From Antilocapra americana (Eukaryota > Chordata > Mammalia > Artiodactyla > Antilocapridae): a stretch of DNA of 64,000 nt. Where the stretch lies: the NCBI GenBank assembly GCA_007570785.1, contig ML664161.1:13688416-13752415 (forward strand). The letters are read 5' to 3'. The notes beneath the pieces are model-generated. The model made no database searches. It was not told the DNA's origin and saw only the letters and a list, made by a program, of their open reading frames with translations. Positions 42,770-54,600 of the stretch are shown one piece after another. Each line of letters starts with the position of its first letter. Position 1 is the stretch's first letter. The position numbers and the translations under genes were made by a program.

Positions 42770-43425
42770 GTAGAACTGCCATATGACCCAGCAATCCCAC
42801 TGCTGGGCATACACATCGAGGAAACCAGAATTGAAAGAGACATGTGTACCCCAATGTTCATTGCCTCACTGTTTACAATAGCCAGGACATGGAAGCAACC
42901 TAGATGTCCATCAACAGATGAGTGGATAAGAAAGCGGTGATACATATACACAATGGAATATTACTCAGCCATTAAAAAGAATACATTTGAATCAGTTCTA
43001 CTGAGGTGGACGAAACTGGAGCCTATTATACAGAGTGAAGTAGGCCAGAAGGAAAAACAACAATACGGTATACTAATGCATACATATGGAATTTAGAAAG
43101 ATGGTAATGATAACCCTGTATACGAGACAGCAAAAGAGATGCGGATGTATAGAACAGTCTTTTGGACTCTATGGGAGAGGGCAAGGATGGGATGATGTAG
43201 GAGAACAGCACCGAAACATGTAAATTATCATATGTGAAATGAATTGCCAGCCCAGGTTTGATGCATGATACAGGGTGCTCAGGGCTGGTGCACTGGGATG
43301 ACCCAGAGGGATGGAATCGGGAGGGAGGTGGGAGGGGGGTTCTGGAAGGGGAACACATGTATACCCATGGTGGATTCATGTAAATATATAGCAAAACCAA
43401 CACAATAATGTAAAGAAAAATCAAT
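42770..43425 (+). mobile_element. L1 LINE, 5'-truncated to ~655 bp
   Basis: It starts in the ORF2 C-terminus ('aactgccatatgacccagc') and covers the 3' UTR with a G-rich tract at 43319-43345, ending 'aacacaataatgtaaag' and an A-rich tail. It is closely related to the element at 36651-37751. I could not define a clean target duplication. Minus-strand frames over 42736-43545 are artefacts. Confidence 0.92.
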
Positions 43426-43430
43426 AAATA

Positions 43431-44179
43431 AAAGAAGGGAAAAAAGTTGAATAAATTTAAATCTTTTTTTTAAATAAAATGAAAGAAGGATGATAAGTAG
43501 GTACTGTATGTTAAAATGTTTAATGTTAAATCTATAAATATACATACATAGCTTAAATATTTTGTTTTAACCTAAATATAAATGTATACTCCTGCAACTG
43601 TTTCATAAATGACTAAGATTAAAGTTTTTTGGTTGTGAGTCCACTTTTTATAGTTCTGCATCATTTGTCTTTATGTACTACACTGTCAACTATTTTCAGT
43701 TTCAATTCCTTTAATTGATGAGAAAACATAAAGACTCCTGAGAAGCAAAGTCCAAAATGCTTCCATATTTCTGTAATTTTTCCCCAACCCTGACAGTTGT
43801 CTTACCCACACAACTAATTTGATAGCAAAAAGTTTGAAAGTCACTTTTTGAAAACTTTTTCCATATCAATGAAGTTAATTTCCATAGAAAATTGCTCTTT
43901 TCAAAAGCATATTTCATCAGTTTGCATAATCGAAACAACATAGCCAGAGTAAACAAATTTGGGGGGAAAAGTATAATTGACTCTTGTTCAGCAGATAAAA
44001 TTCATGGAAAGGTAAATGCATTCTTGAAAGTAGCCTACTAACCACACCAGGCAAAAAAAATTTTGCTGAGTAAATGGAAAACATTGTTTAGCCCAGCATG
44101 TAGCCTAAGCAGAAATCAGAGAAAGGTGGAAAGGCCCTCTCCTAGCAGTCTTCATTAGCTGGTTCTACAACGACCTTCC
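43431..44179. other. No recognisable feature
   Basis: Unassigned AT-rich sequence. Confidence 0.4.
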
Positions 44180-44410
44180 AGTTTCAGCCTGTGCCATCTC
44201 CCTAGGAAGCCTTTCAGGATCACCCTTATCTTTCCTCTATCTTCAACACATCACCCTTTTCCTTTATAAAAATCATCCATAACTCTTACTTTTTGATCAC
44301 TCATCTATTGTCTATCTTTACCAATAAAATAAACCTGATAATATAAAAAAAATCTAGCACAGTGCTTGATATGTAGTTGTCGTTTGACATTTATTGAGAG
44401 TTTGTACGTA
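44180..44410 (+). repeat. L2 LINE 3' relic
   Basis: L2-like 3' end: 'ccctaggaagcctttcaggatc', then 'tctagcacagtgcttgatatg' and 'gacatttattgagagttt'. Confidence 0.5.
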
Positions 44411-45405
44411 CATGCGAATGCTTGGAGTTATGTGATCTAGTGGTTTTGAGGGGTTGGGGATGAATATTATATCTCATCAGGGGAATCTATGCCCTAACTG
44501 CCCACAGTGTAAGTTGCAACACACTTTCATTCTTCAGTGAACACTGAAAAAAATAACTGAAACTATGGCTGATAACACTATCCCATTGCTGTCAATTATC
44601 AAGCAAATCATCCCAAGTCTCTGGTAAGTAGCAACAGCATCAGGATAGATAAAGGACAGCAAGGACACTGACAATTCCCTGAGAACTTCTCCAAGAGCTT
44701 AAAATTTCTGAAATGTTTGTATTATTAACATTTTACCCAGGAAAATGTAGCCTAGAGAAGGCAGCATATCTCTTCTGATTTGACCTCTCTTTCTGTGCAA
44801 TTCACCAATCATAACACAACAAATAAGCCTAATTCTTTCTAGCATCTCTGTTTACAAAGGATAAAACAGATTCTTTGTGATCTTCCAGTGCCCCAAGGAA
44901 ATAGCAAAGATAGTTTACATGCAAAAGATACCATCTGGGATTCAGTTCTGGAAAGGCAACAGTCTGACACACACTAAATCCACCCCCTATTCATTGCAGT
45001 CAGAAACTGAGCACAGAGAACTCTGAGAGGCCATTTTACCTGGGTGGAATGAACAAGTTTCCCAGGGCAAGGGTTCCACTCCTCCCTGAGACACAGCACC
45101 AAACCTGGGGAGGACAATCTGCACCAGTCATTGAAGGAGGCAATTTTATTTAGGCTATTGCCAGAAGGAGATGAGTCATTCATGAGAATGCAAAAAAAAA
45201 AGAAAAGAAGAAAAAGAGTCTGGGGTTTCACAGAGGCATTTCCAGTCTTAGGGGAGTCATGAAGAGGGAAGGGTGAGCTTTCCCTCAAAATAAGCAAAAG
45301 CGAGACAGTCCTTTGTGGTGACAAAACGGACCCTGTCACCGCAGCTGCTCTCTAGTCAGGCCCCTCTGAGCCCTCTTCCCAGCTGGGCCCTGTGGGTGGC
45401 CTGCT
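44411..45405. other. No recognisable feature
   Basis: Unassigned. The 121-codon minus-strand frame at 44974-45339 shows only a low-complexity Phe/Leu run and no known domain. Confidence 0.4.
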
Positions 45406-45410
45406 GGCCA

Positions 45411-45640
45411 GTGTAACCAGAACCCTGACACGCCAGTTCAGCAAGACTCTCCCTACCCTTGATAGCTAACCCAGTTCCTCTTAGTTCTCATCCACTGACT
45501 TTCTTACTCTGCATCTCGTCTATAAATCCACAACTGCCTTCAATGTTGGAGACGAGTTCAGTCTCTCCCTGATTGCTATAGTCTTCAATAAAGTTTTCCT
45601 TGACTGTTTAACTCCATCCAGTGCAATTTTTTCTTGACAG
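45411..45640 (+). mobile_element. Short ERVL-type LTR relic
   Basis: LTR architecture in ~230 bp: TGTAACCAGAACCC start, TATAAATCC at 45521-45529, AATAAA at 45587-45592 about 65 bp later, and a terminal TTCTTGACA. GGCCA occurs just outside each end (45406-45410 and 45640-45644), one base off a perfect fit. The family is probably an old ERVL LTR; I cannot name it with certainty. Confidence 0.6.
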
Positions 45641-45834
45641 GCCATTTCTAAATCACCAACCTATGATGGGATTTCTTAACTGTCCCTGCTTTCTGGAAGC
45701 ACAGACCTACTATAAAGTTTAACACTGTCAGAGGATATAACAAAATTGATCTTGCACAGTGGTTTACAACAAATAATTAACTGCTTTCAAAATTGTGATT
45801 AAGTCTAGCTTCTTTCTGCCCATAGGGGACATCA

Positions 45835-45960
45835 TTTATCAAAATGTATTCTTTGAGCACCTACTCTGGGTCAGACTACCTGAAAGGAATACCAAGATGA
45901 TCAGGATAGGATATAGGATAAAGCATACAGTATAAACATTTTATGATAAAATAAATAAAA
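45835..45960 (-). repeat. L2 LINE 3' relic
   Basis: 'tctttgagcacctactctgggtcag' and the following block fit the L2 3' end in minus orientation. Confidence 0.45.
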
Positions 45961-47932
45961 GCAATACTTATCATCTTGTCCTAGCTTAGTTCTATTGTCC
46001 ACCCTTGTATAGTGTCAGGAAATGATAAATCTTGAAATTGACAGCTGCCTCAAATCCATTTTGTCACATAAAGATGTAGAAATTAATACCAATAAATTTT
46101 TATAAAGCTAAAACAAAGAGATAGAATATGAGGAGAAATCAGCCTTCTCAATCTAGAGAATTTCTTGTCTCATCAAAAAGTCAACCATCCAAAAATATCC
46201 TTTATATTTTACTCCGTTGTACAAACATGATCCCTTTGTAGAATTTCCATAGCATAATCTTCCTTATTCTCCAGAACAAATATTGTGCCTCCCTTTGTTT
46301 TCAAAAGTGTATTTGACCTCTTTTCAAATGGATATTCGACATCCTTTCAAATACATTATCAGTACCCCTTTAAAATATACCTCTTTCAAATAGAGTTTTG
46401 GAAGCCTGACAACTTATACGTTCATATTCCCTTCCCTGTTAAATGTGCCTCTGTCTCCTTTTTCTTACCTGAGTGTTATGAAGCCTCTTCTCCCCAGCTG
46501 ACCACAAGGCAAAGCTTGAAGGGTAGACTGAATCTGAAAGAAAGCCTGTCACTTTGATGTGTTTAAAAAAACTGGAATGAGGCAATTCCCAGTCCCTGAC
46601 TGGTGAAGCCCCCTCTTTCCTTTCTGTAATGCAGGTCCTCTGGGCAGCAACACCTGGCTTTAACACTGAGTCTGTGCTCTCCCCCACCATCACCAGATCC
46701 CTGCTGAGCTTAAATTCCCTACAACCCAGTAACACCTGAATCTTTGCTGATGGCAAATCCATGTCCAAAGAGCAGTTTAGGAATCCTCAATGTTATGTTT
46801 CTTCTGAGAAGCCAAGAGTATGGTTCTCTGTCAACATGCTCTAAAGAAGGCACTCTACTTTAATATAAACTTTTTGTACAAGAACCAGTTGGAACACAGC
46901 CCCAGCTGATCTCCCTTTCCCCACACCACACACACAGAGACGCTTTTTCTTTATCTTAAATCTGCCAATCCATTACACATCAAACCAGCCCATCCTGACT
47001 CTTCTGCCCAGCTTCCCACCTTATCCCACAAGACTCCCGGGGAAATCTGTCTGCAGACGAAAATACAGAGAACAGTGAAGAGAACCTTGGATAGTTCATT
47101 TCAAATGAAAGCTTCAACTCTCCTCTCGCCTTTTCTGACATATCCTCCTTGAACTCTTCCTTGCTTGTGAGATGCACAAAACTGCAAGGCAGAATTCCCC
47201 TTTACCACGTTTTGTGCAGGGTGTTGTGTGGGTGGGAAAGAACATTTCTTACTGAGAAAACTTTCCCTTGTCAGTAAGTACGCGACAATAGCGCCTGCCT
47301 ATGAAATGACACTCCCTTTCTGATACCTTTATTCCACTTATAGATCATATTTTTGGATGAAGGTTTTGCTATTGAAGTAGCTGCCAGGCTGTTATGGGCC
47401 AATGTGATTGCAATTTACAGTATTTCATAAATCACCACAAGATTGAAAACGCTTGTGACAGATGAGGCTTTAAATTGATATCCTGTCTTTTTATGGGCAT
47501 TGAAAAGGTTGATCTCATGACATGCTCCACAGACGCATCCCCCTTCACTCCTCCACAAAGTCCTCACCTTGCACAGAACTGGAGCAACGGCAGGAAAGGG
47601 AGGGAGGAAGATATAACGGTGATCAAGTTACAGCTCCCCATGTGGTGCTCAGTAAGACAGGCAGACCCAGAGCCTGAGTCTCAGCATCTGTGACTATGTA
47701 CCAGATAAGATCCTTAAGCCATCCCCTGCGAGCGGCACTGAACTGTGAATCTCACAACCTCAAGAACCGCTTCAACACCAGGAAACTTAAAAGGCAAAGA
47801 AAATTAGGTCAGTTCTTTTTGGAAGAACAAATAAACATGAGATTTCCTTAATGGACATCCCAAGGTCAAGCAATGGTTCCACTGGGACGTCATGAGAAGG
47901 TGACCAGGGTCCACTTTCTTGTCCCCTGGGTC
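45961..47932. other. Mostly unassigned
   Basis: Apart from the tandem repeat at 46300, no repeat or gene recognised over ~2 kb. Short frames (46285-46557, 46439-46768) show no domain. 47340-47480 is a low-repeat AT-rich block with ATTGCAATTTACAG-type words. Confidence 0.4.
46300..46390. repeat. Degenerate 23-bp tandem repeat
   Basis: The word TTCAAA (once TTTAAA) recurs at 46300, 46323, 46346 and 46369, exactly every 23 bases, and again at 46385. Units share a TTCAAAT-n-ATATT-n-GAC-type pattern. The last unit appears to lack 7 bases. Confidence 0.55.
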
Positions 47933-48084
47933 CATGTTTCCTCAACCTTGAGCATCTGTTAGCATCTCCTGAGGTGCTGCTGAAACTGCCCCACACTAGG
48001 GCAAACATAGTCAAATCTCTGGGGGCTAAGCCAACACCTGACTTTCCCAGGTGATTTTATGCTGCCAGTTTTGTGAATCACTGG
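47933..48084 (+). mobile_element. MER5A-type DNA transposon relic
   Basis: A non-autonomous hAT (Charlie) relic: 'tttcctcaaccttgagcatctgttagcatc', 'aatctctgggggctaagcc', 'tttcccaggtgattttatgctgccag', 'gaatcactgg'. The decayed ends are roughly inverted. No 8-bp target duplication is visible. Confidence 0.75.
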
Positions 48085-48216
48085 TCAAAAAACAAAAATG
48101 TAGGCAGCAATGAGGGAAACAGGCAGGGTGTGTTAATTCAGGAGTCATGGGCACCCTGGGGGGGCAGAAACCACACATGTGGGTGTGTGTATTTAATAAG
48201 TACTGTTGATGCCTAG

Positions 48217-48341
48217 CAGTAGTGTTGGGCAGTTGTGTCTGACTCTTAGCAACCCCATGGACGGTATCCCCCCAAGCTCCTCTGTCCATGGATTCTCCAA
48301 TCAAGAATACTGGAGTGGGTGCCATTTCCTTCTCCAGGGGA
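48217..48341 (-). mobile_element. Bov-A SINE fragment
   Basis: Minus-strand tail and body only ('tccatggattctccaatc', 'aagaatactggagtggg'); it ends before the tRNA-like head. One of only three young SINE pieces right of 43.5 kb. Confidence 0.8.
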
Positions 48342-50439
48342 TTAGCCCCAGACAGTTGTCACCGTGAAGGAATAGGAGCCAGTGGCTGTCAGATTTTCTG
48401 ACTTGTTAAGACTACACAGAAATCTGGATATTTTTAACACCAAATACCCTGAATTTTAAGTGCTGAAAAATAATCCAGAATACTATGCCTCCTAAATAAA
48501 ATACATCTTGGAACAAGGAGTTTGCCACCTGTGCCCTAGATACGCTGATTTACACAAGAGAATTTTCCATTAATAAAAATACTTCACCACTCCCCACATA
48601 GATGGCCAGGATGTCTCTTTAAGGACCAAAGGCCAGCTTAGTGGACAAGAATTCTAATGCAATCCACAAGCAGCGGTTATACCAGCCCCAGGATATATGA
48701 GCATCAGCAAGAGACGTGATTGTCAGATGACCCTCCTACTACTGTATTTGGAGTTAAGTTTCCTCAAGGGATGAATGGGCAGCACTGTCTCTGCAGCCCC
48801 AGGTGAGGGAAGTGGCTCCCTCACAACCTCCACAGCTGGGCAGTCAACATCTGATGTGACTCCAAACACAGTCACATTAACCCCAGACCTTCACTCCACT
48901 GCCTCTCTCAGATCTGCTGAAATAACTCTTTTATTTGCCTTTTCAGTGCCTGCTGACACAAGACTCTGGGAAGTGGGGGAGGGAAGGAAGCCAGAAACTG
49001 GTAGCAACTTCCAGCATTAAAGCAGTGACTAATACTAATTATGCCTCTCTGACCAGCCATCAAACAGACCTATTTTCCCTATGAATTAATGCAGAGCGAC
49101 CTACTTTTCTACACAGTATTTATTATTTGTGCTGCTGTTTTATCGATTTTGAGACTGTTATGTTACAGAGGAATGGAAAAACCTAATATAATAAAACTCC
49201 TCTCATTGAAAATAATAAAGCCACATCACGAAATACAAATTTATTTCTTTTCTTTATGAAAAGATAGCATCTGTGAACTACATTTGGGTTGTGGGAATTA
49301 GCTAAAGGCTGCTTCAGTGGATTAATAAAAACAAAAAGAAATATAAATACATTAATGTTTAGATATAAAACTCAAGATAAAATAATAGAGTGCATTTCTA
49401 AATTTTAAAACTTGTTTGCTTATAATGTTCTAGAGATATCTCATAAAGGAGCACAATGTTAGTCTTACAAGACTATATATATTTTCTATTTATATTCCTC
49501 TTGTCCCATTTTTCATGTGCATTATATCATCTGATTTTATCATTCCTCATATTTTATTTATTCATTTATGAGGCCTTGGGATTTTATTTCTTGAAATCTG
49601 AGTGTAATGTTTACTAAAAAACAGATAATTAAAAATAAAACCACACAGCTCACATACACATTTTGTTTTATATGCAATTATAAACGTATTTTCAAAGCAA
49701 TTTTAATGCCCAATTTCCACAAAGCATCTTCTTCTCCCCATGCAGCACTCACTCTGAGGAAATCTTAAAAAGAGGCTGTTTGCATAACTTAGGTAATTGC
49801 AAGCCTCAGAGACTCCCCCTATCCAGGAACTCAAAGGCGTGATTTACATTCTGGTGATGAAAGTAGCAGTGTGCAAGCGTGTTTAGGTACAAGTGTGTTT
49901 CCCAGAAGAAAGAGCGAATGCCACGGGATATTGGGAGAGGGCGGTCTGGAGACAGGGGGGAACCTCAGAAACAGAACACGGCCCGGAAGAGGCTTCATAC
50001 TCCAGTATGGCTGCCATCCTCCCTTCAAAACGCTCTCTCCCTGACCTGAGGGAGCGAGGCGCATGGAGTCACTGCCGTGCAATTGCTCAGCGATACGGCC
50101 ACCACACACACCTGAAGCAGGGTCACCGCTGCCAGGCCGCCCTGCCCTCTCACTTGCCACCCTCTGGGAAGCAAGCAGCAAGGCTCCCCAGGTACGGGAA
50201 GCAGCGGGTACACCATGGCCTCCTCAGGGGCACCGTCCGGAATGGGAAACTTGGAGCCAGAGGCCTACAGAGGTGAGCCCTGCAGTCTGCCCTCTCCTCA
50301 GATCTTCTTGTGCTGACAGAGGGAGAGAAGGGAAAACACATGAACCACACGAAAAAGGAAGATGATGTTTTAATCCATAACCTTCTAGCCCAAAGTGAGA
50401 AGTCGGATATGACTCAGGCCCTCATGGACTTTTTCCTGT
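48342..50439. other. Mostly unassigned; GC-rich at 49.9-50.3 kb
   Basis: 49000-49850 is AT-rich and looks repeat-free. 49900-50300 is GC-richer with several CpGs. At 50215-50272 an ATG in a good context (CACCATGG) opens a frame ending at AG/GTGAGC, a donor-like junction. This is not enough to call an exon. Confidence 0.35.
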
Positions 50440-50750
50440 TCTTTCCTTCTTCCTTACTCCCTTATTGAATAAATTAAAGTGATTCATACTTGTCCTTCCA
50501 GAATCAGCTCGAGGGTCACTCCCTCCAGGAAGCTCTCCCAGATGGACTCAGATGACCCAGTTCACACCACCAGGATGTCTGCTGCATGGTTCCTACTGTA
50601 TGACGCTGTGACGCAGATGTGCAGGCTTGACTTCCTCAGCAGACTGAGACCTCCTTGAGGGGAGGACCTGGGGCTCAACATTTCCATAGCCCAGTGCTTA
50701 GCCCAGAGTCCAACACATCTAAAAAAAGGTGCTCGGCAAACAGTAATGCA
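50440..50750 (+). repeat. L2 LINE 3' relic
   Basis: 'cttccagaatcagctcgagggtcac', 'ccaggaagctctccc', 'actgagacctccttgagggg', 'atagcccagtgcttagcccagagtcc' follow the L2 3' end in order. Confidence 0.6.
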
Positions 50751-50899
50751 GTGTCCATAAAGGCTGCCCATCGCTAGTGCAGCATCTTAACTCAATTAAG
50801 ATTGTACCCCTTCCTCCACCAACTGATGACCTGCCTGTGACAAGAATACCAATGCCTGGGATGAATACCAAACATATATGATTTAATGCAAACTCACAG

Positions 50900-51000
50900 C
50901 CAACCTTTAAGAAGTGTATGTTCACCCATATTTTACAGGTACATAAACTGACACTCCAGACAACTTTATCTAACCTAGGTCACACAGCCTAGGTTAGGAA
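50900..51000 (+). repeat. L2/MIR-type relic
   Basis: 'cccatattttacaggtacataaactgacac' and 'cctaggtcacacagcct' are the conserved words of this repeat class. Family within the class uncertain. Confidence 0.5.
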
Positions 51001-52004
51001 ATTACCAATTTCCTAATTAATATCTTCATAAGTTTGGAATGTAATTGTCTTTAAAACAAAGCCAACATCATAATTTGACCTAGAAATATTAAGTATCCCA
51101 CCAACTGTTTAGCGTTCATGTTGTAACTTATTTTTATCAGAAATATGGTATGTGTTGTCAGACAGTCAACTATAAAACAGAATTACACTCTGTACAAACA
51201 GCTTCGCAAACTCCACGCTGTGTCACGACCTGCACAACAACCCTGATGAGCTCCCCAAAAGTGAGAATCCTCGTCTCAAAAAAATATTACTAATTAGAAG
51301 TTACTATTAACAGTTAACTAGTTATCCAACTGAATCTCCAGTACTTGAATATATCCCTAGAAAAACCTCTCATAATGAAAAAAGGAGTATTATAAGACAT
51401 AAAATGGAAAACACAGGATGAAACCAGTTCTTTGCCTGGGGCCAGAAGCCTAGGCCTGGGGGGTGCAGCACACACTTGTCTTGTTTTGTGTAAACTATAG
51501 CCATAAGCTTCACAGCAACCAACCATCAGCCTGATTTATTAAAGTGAAAAAAATTGCTTCTTGTTTGTAAGCGCAAGAGGATGTAAACATCCATTTGTAA
51601 GGCCAGTGAGAGCTGCCATAAGCAAGCCCAGGAGACTTGTCACACTTTCAATGCTGTCGCCACCGCGGTCGACCGACAAGACCAGGGTTAGGGGGGTCTT
51701 CGGCGTTCAGGAAAGGCATCCTCCCTTCTCCTAGGAAGCAGTGCTGCTGCTCTTCTGGTGACCCAAAATGGACAGAGAGAGAGTGTAACCAGCAGCATCT
51801 GCAGATGCTAAGCTCTGGGCTGGATGGTCCTTCCAGAGAGGAGCAAGGCCTAAGAAGAAGAGATGCAGGAAAGCTGTATATCCTAGGAACTAGGTGACAA
51901 TGCCAAGATGCAGCCTTAAAGAGATGAGAAAAGCAAGGGACATGCTCTCTGTAGCAAGAGTTAAGGTGAAGGTGAGACAACAAGATGCCCTCTCTGTGTC
52001 GCCT
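51001..52004. other. Unassigned, with a CpG-dense palindrome
   Basis: CGGTCGACCG at 51666-51675 is a perfect palindrome in a CpG cluster (51658-51705). No gene recognised. The 86- and 111-codon frames across 51637-51983 are on opposite strands and show no domain. Confidence 0.4.
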
Positions 52005-52120
52005 GTCTCACTCCCCACCAGATTCTCAGCATCTTGAGGGTTGGAGGCATGTCTTCTTCATGTATGCCCGCAGAGGAGGTGACCATTAACAAACATTCAG
52101 TGAACGAAGGGATGAATGCT
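52005..52120 (+). repeat. L2 LINE 3' terminus relic
   Basis: 'ccagattctcagcatcttgagggttgg' and 'acaaacattcagtgaacgaagggatgaatg' fit the last ~110 bp of L2. Confidence 0.5.
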
Positions 52121-53954
52121 TGTTTCGCTCTTTCCAGGATATTCACCTTTTTAATGCTTCTCTTTTCCACTTACTGACCTGTGGTCTCCTTATGAAGTAA
52201 GTCAACTCTAGGAGTGGGACCAAGGGACTTTGGAGACCACTCTCTGAAGCTCTACCCATCACTCATTTTTGTCACCAGTTCCCAGAGCAATTAGGGGAAC
52301 ATAATTATAAATGTCCAAAAATCTCTGAATACATCAAGTATCAGACATTCACTAACATGAGTAGCATATTTATTTAATCTCAAGCATCTTTCTGTACTTG
52401 ATAGGCTGAAAAGAGAAATTTATATGGAATAAGACATGGTACTTCTTTCCCTATTAAAATGAACATAAATAGCTTATGAATGATGGCTCACTATAACAAT
52501 TTGCATATCAAATGCACTTTACAAGAAACTGTATAAGAGGCACCTAGTGCTTTAAACTCATGAATATCTGGGGTAATCAAGTAGAAAACAGAAAGTAAAC
52601 AGAAGGAGAGGGAAAAATAAATACTTCTGCTAAAGCTTAGCTTTAAACAGAAGACTTAGAGTTTGCATTTATGTTTTCTGCTTTTAATTCTTTGGCATGT
52701 TGTATCTTTAAAATATATATTTTAGATGTATATTATGTGTATATATGTGTATGTGTGTATATATATGTATCTGTAGATATATAGGTGTATATATATATAT
52801 ACCTAAAGTTTTAAAGTAGCTTGTAAAATAAACTGAGAGCCAATAGAGCATATTTAAACAGGTTATTTGGTATTCTGGTTCTAATGGGTTAAGGGCCTCA
52901 GGAGGAAGACTCTGATCATATATGTTAATTTCATCCCGGCCACAAGATCTGGCAAAGCTTAGCCCACATAGTCTTGCAAATGACTAGAAACATCACATTC
53001 CCATGAGACAAAGTGACAGCTACGAAATTAAGCAGCGTAAGCTAAGACTCCAACAGCTCCATTAAACAAACACACCTCCAGCAAATTCCTCTGCCCCAAC
53101 TCAGGCAAATGGAATATAATCTTGTTTCAACAGTAACTCGCAGCTCTCCACGTTCAATATTAGAAAATAACCCAAGCCTCTGGCTTTGTTTTACTATCTC
53201 TTCAGGGCCTTCCTCCCCCTCTTACAGAAAGGTCAAAGATCAGGGACACAGCATGGGGAAAAGTTCTCAGGTCAGGCACCTGTCCAATAATACAAAAAGT
53301 CTTCGGTCAGATTCAGGTAAATCGGAAGTGATTAAAAATAGATAGCTATGGTTTTTAATCACAACCTAAAACCCAAAAAGACTTAAGAAAATGTACTGTG
53401 ACCACTGAATTACTAACTGAACTATTCTAAAAAACAGAACACTTCAGTTAAATAAAACAAGTATGATTTTAGCTTTGACCACTGATCTCTTCTCAGACAG
53501 AAAGTTCAACCCTTTATGAATAGGGATAGGTCACTCGGTGTTTCTATTCAGCTTTTAGTTATTTTTTTGTACACTGCTGAAAAGTTGGAGTCTCCCACTT
53601 CCTGAATTTACTCCCTGTCTGGGCTTTGCTGTTTGTTGCCCTGGTGGAAAATCCTGTCACTTATCCTTCCCCCTCTCCACCCTGCACACGTTGTCACAGT
53701 TGTAGCCTTCACGCAGCATCCCTGACCCTGGCTACCATTCTGCTCCCACTGGTCTCCATCGGCCCACACTTACTGCACACATGCTGTCCACATCCACCCA
53801 AAGGCTGAACACCCCTTCTCTCAAGACACCCAGGCAGAAGGGGGCTGCAAAACTTTATAACAGAGGAGCTTAAATATGGTAAACTACTATGAACTTGAAG
53901 CTGAAATTGCCGCAGGTAGCAGCTCTCAAAGGATGGGAACTAACAGCTAATACG
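52121..53954. other. Mostly unassigned
   Basis: No gene recognised. 53600-53830 is C/T-rich and may contain decayed L2. The AT/GT tract inside is listed separately. Confidence 0.4.
52706..52801. repeat. Alternating (TA)/(TG) microsatellite tract
   Basis: A nearly pure alternating purine-pyrimidine tract mixing TA, TG and TATG units, ending in (TA)7 at ~52787-52801. Confidence 0.8.
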
Positions 53955-54150
53955 CGTGCATTTTCAGTCGTGTCCAACTTCTGTGATCCATGGGGGTGTA
54001 ACCCACCAGGCTCCTCTGTCCAGGGAATTCTCCAGGCAAGAATACTGGGTTGCCATTTCCTCCTCAGGGGTTCTTCCTGACTCAGGAATTGAACCTGCAT
54101 CTCCTGCATTGCAGGCAGATTCTTTTCCTGCTGAACCATCAGGGAAACCC
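53955..54150 (-). mobile_element. Bov-tA SINE
   Basis: A minus-strand copy with tail 'ttttcagtcgtgtccaac' and head ending 'ctgaaccatcagggaaacc'. Small deletions near 54046 and 54063. The frames on both strands at 53870-54266 are artefacts of it. Confidence 0.85.
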
Positions 54151-54514
54151 AGAAAGGTGTTATAATACCTTATAATCCTCCCTGAAGAAACTGCCAGCAA
54201 ACTAACCCACCACCAGAGGACATACCAGCCACCTGCCCCTGGAAAGACAAGAACCATCAGCCACATCTTTCTTATTCTTCCTCTCCTCGTAATGGGACAG
54301 GCTATTGATTTTCTTCAGGGAAGCTGGAAACCAGGCAAAATGAATCCCTACTATAGCTATGGGGAAAGATTAAGTTTCAGCATAATTTTTGACTCAGCCA
54401 ACTTTCAGAATATCTTTCAATTCATTTGTCTTCCCTCTATAAATTCAAACTTTCAGAAGGAATACCTCAGGGGAGTCATCTGCAAAAGGGAAAAAAACAA
54501 AGATAGCTACTGTG
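54151..54514. other. No recognisable feature
   Basis: Unassigned sequence. Confidence 0.4.
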
Positions 54515-54600
54515 TTGAGCTTTTCTGAGGACTAAATGAGATAACACTCAGAAAGTACCTAGAACAGTTTCTAGCAGAGAGTGACACTCAAAAACTTATT
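54515..54600 (+). repeat. MIR SINE 3' relic
   Basis: 'ctgaggactaaatgagataacac' and 'agtacctagaacagtttctagcag' fit the MIR 3' half. Confidence 0.6.

Noticed and set aside
49893..50276. 127-codon plus-strand frame in the GC-richer region
   Set aside because: Composition is Arg/His/Gly-rich without a known motif, and opposite-strand frames of similar length overlap. Only the small ATG/donor candidate at 50215 was kept, as a weak finding.
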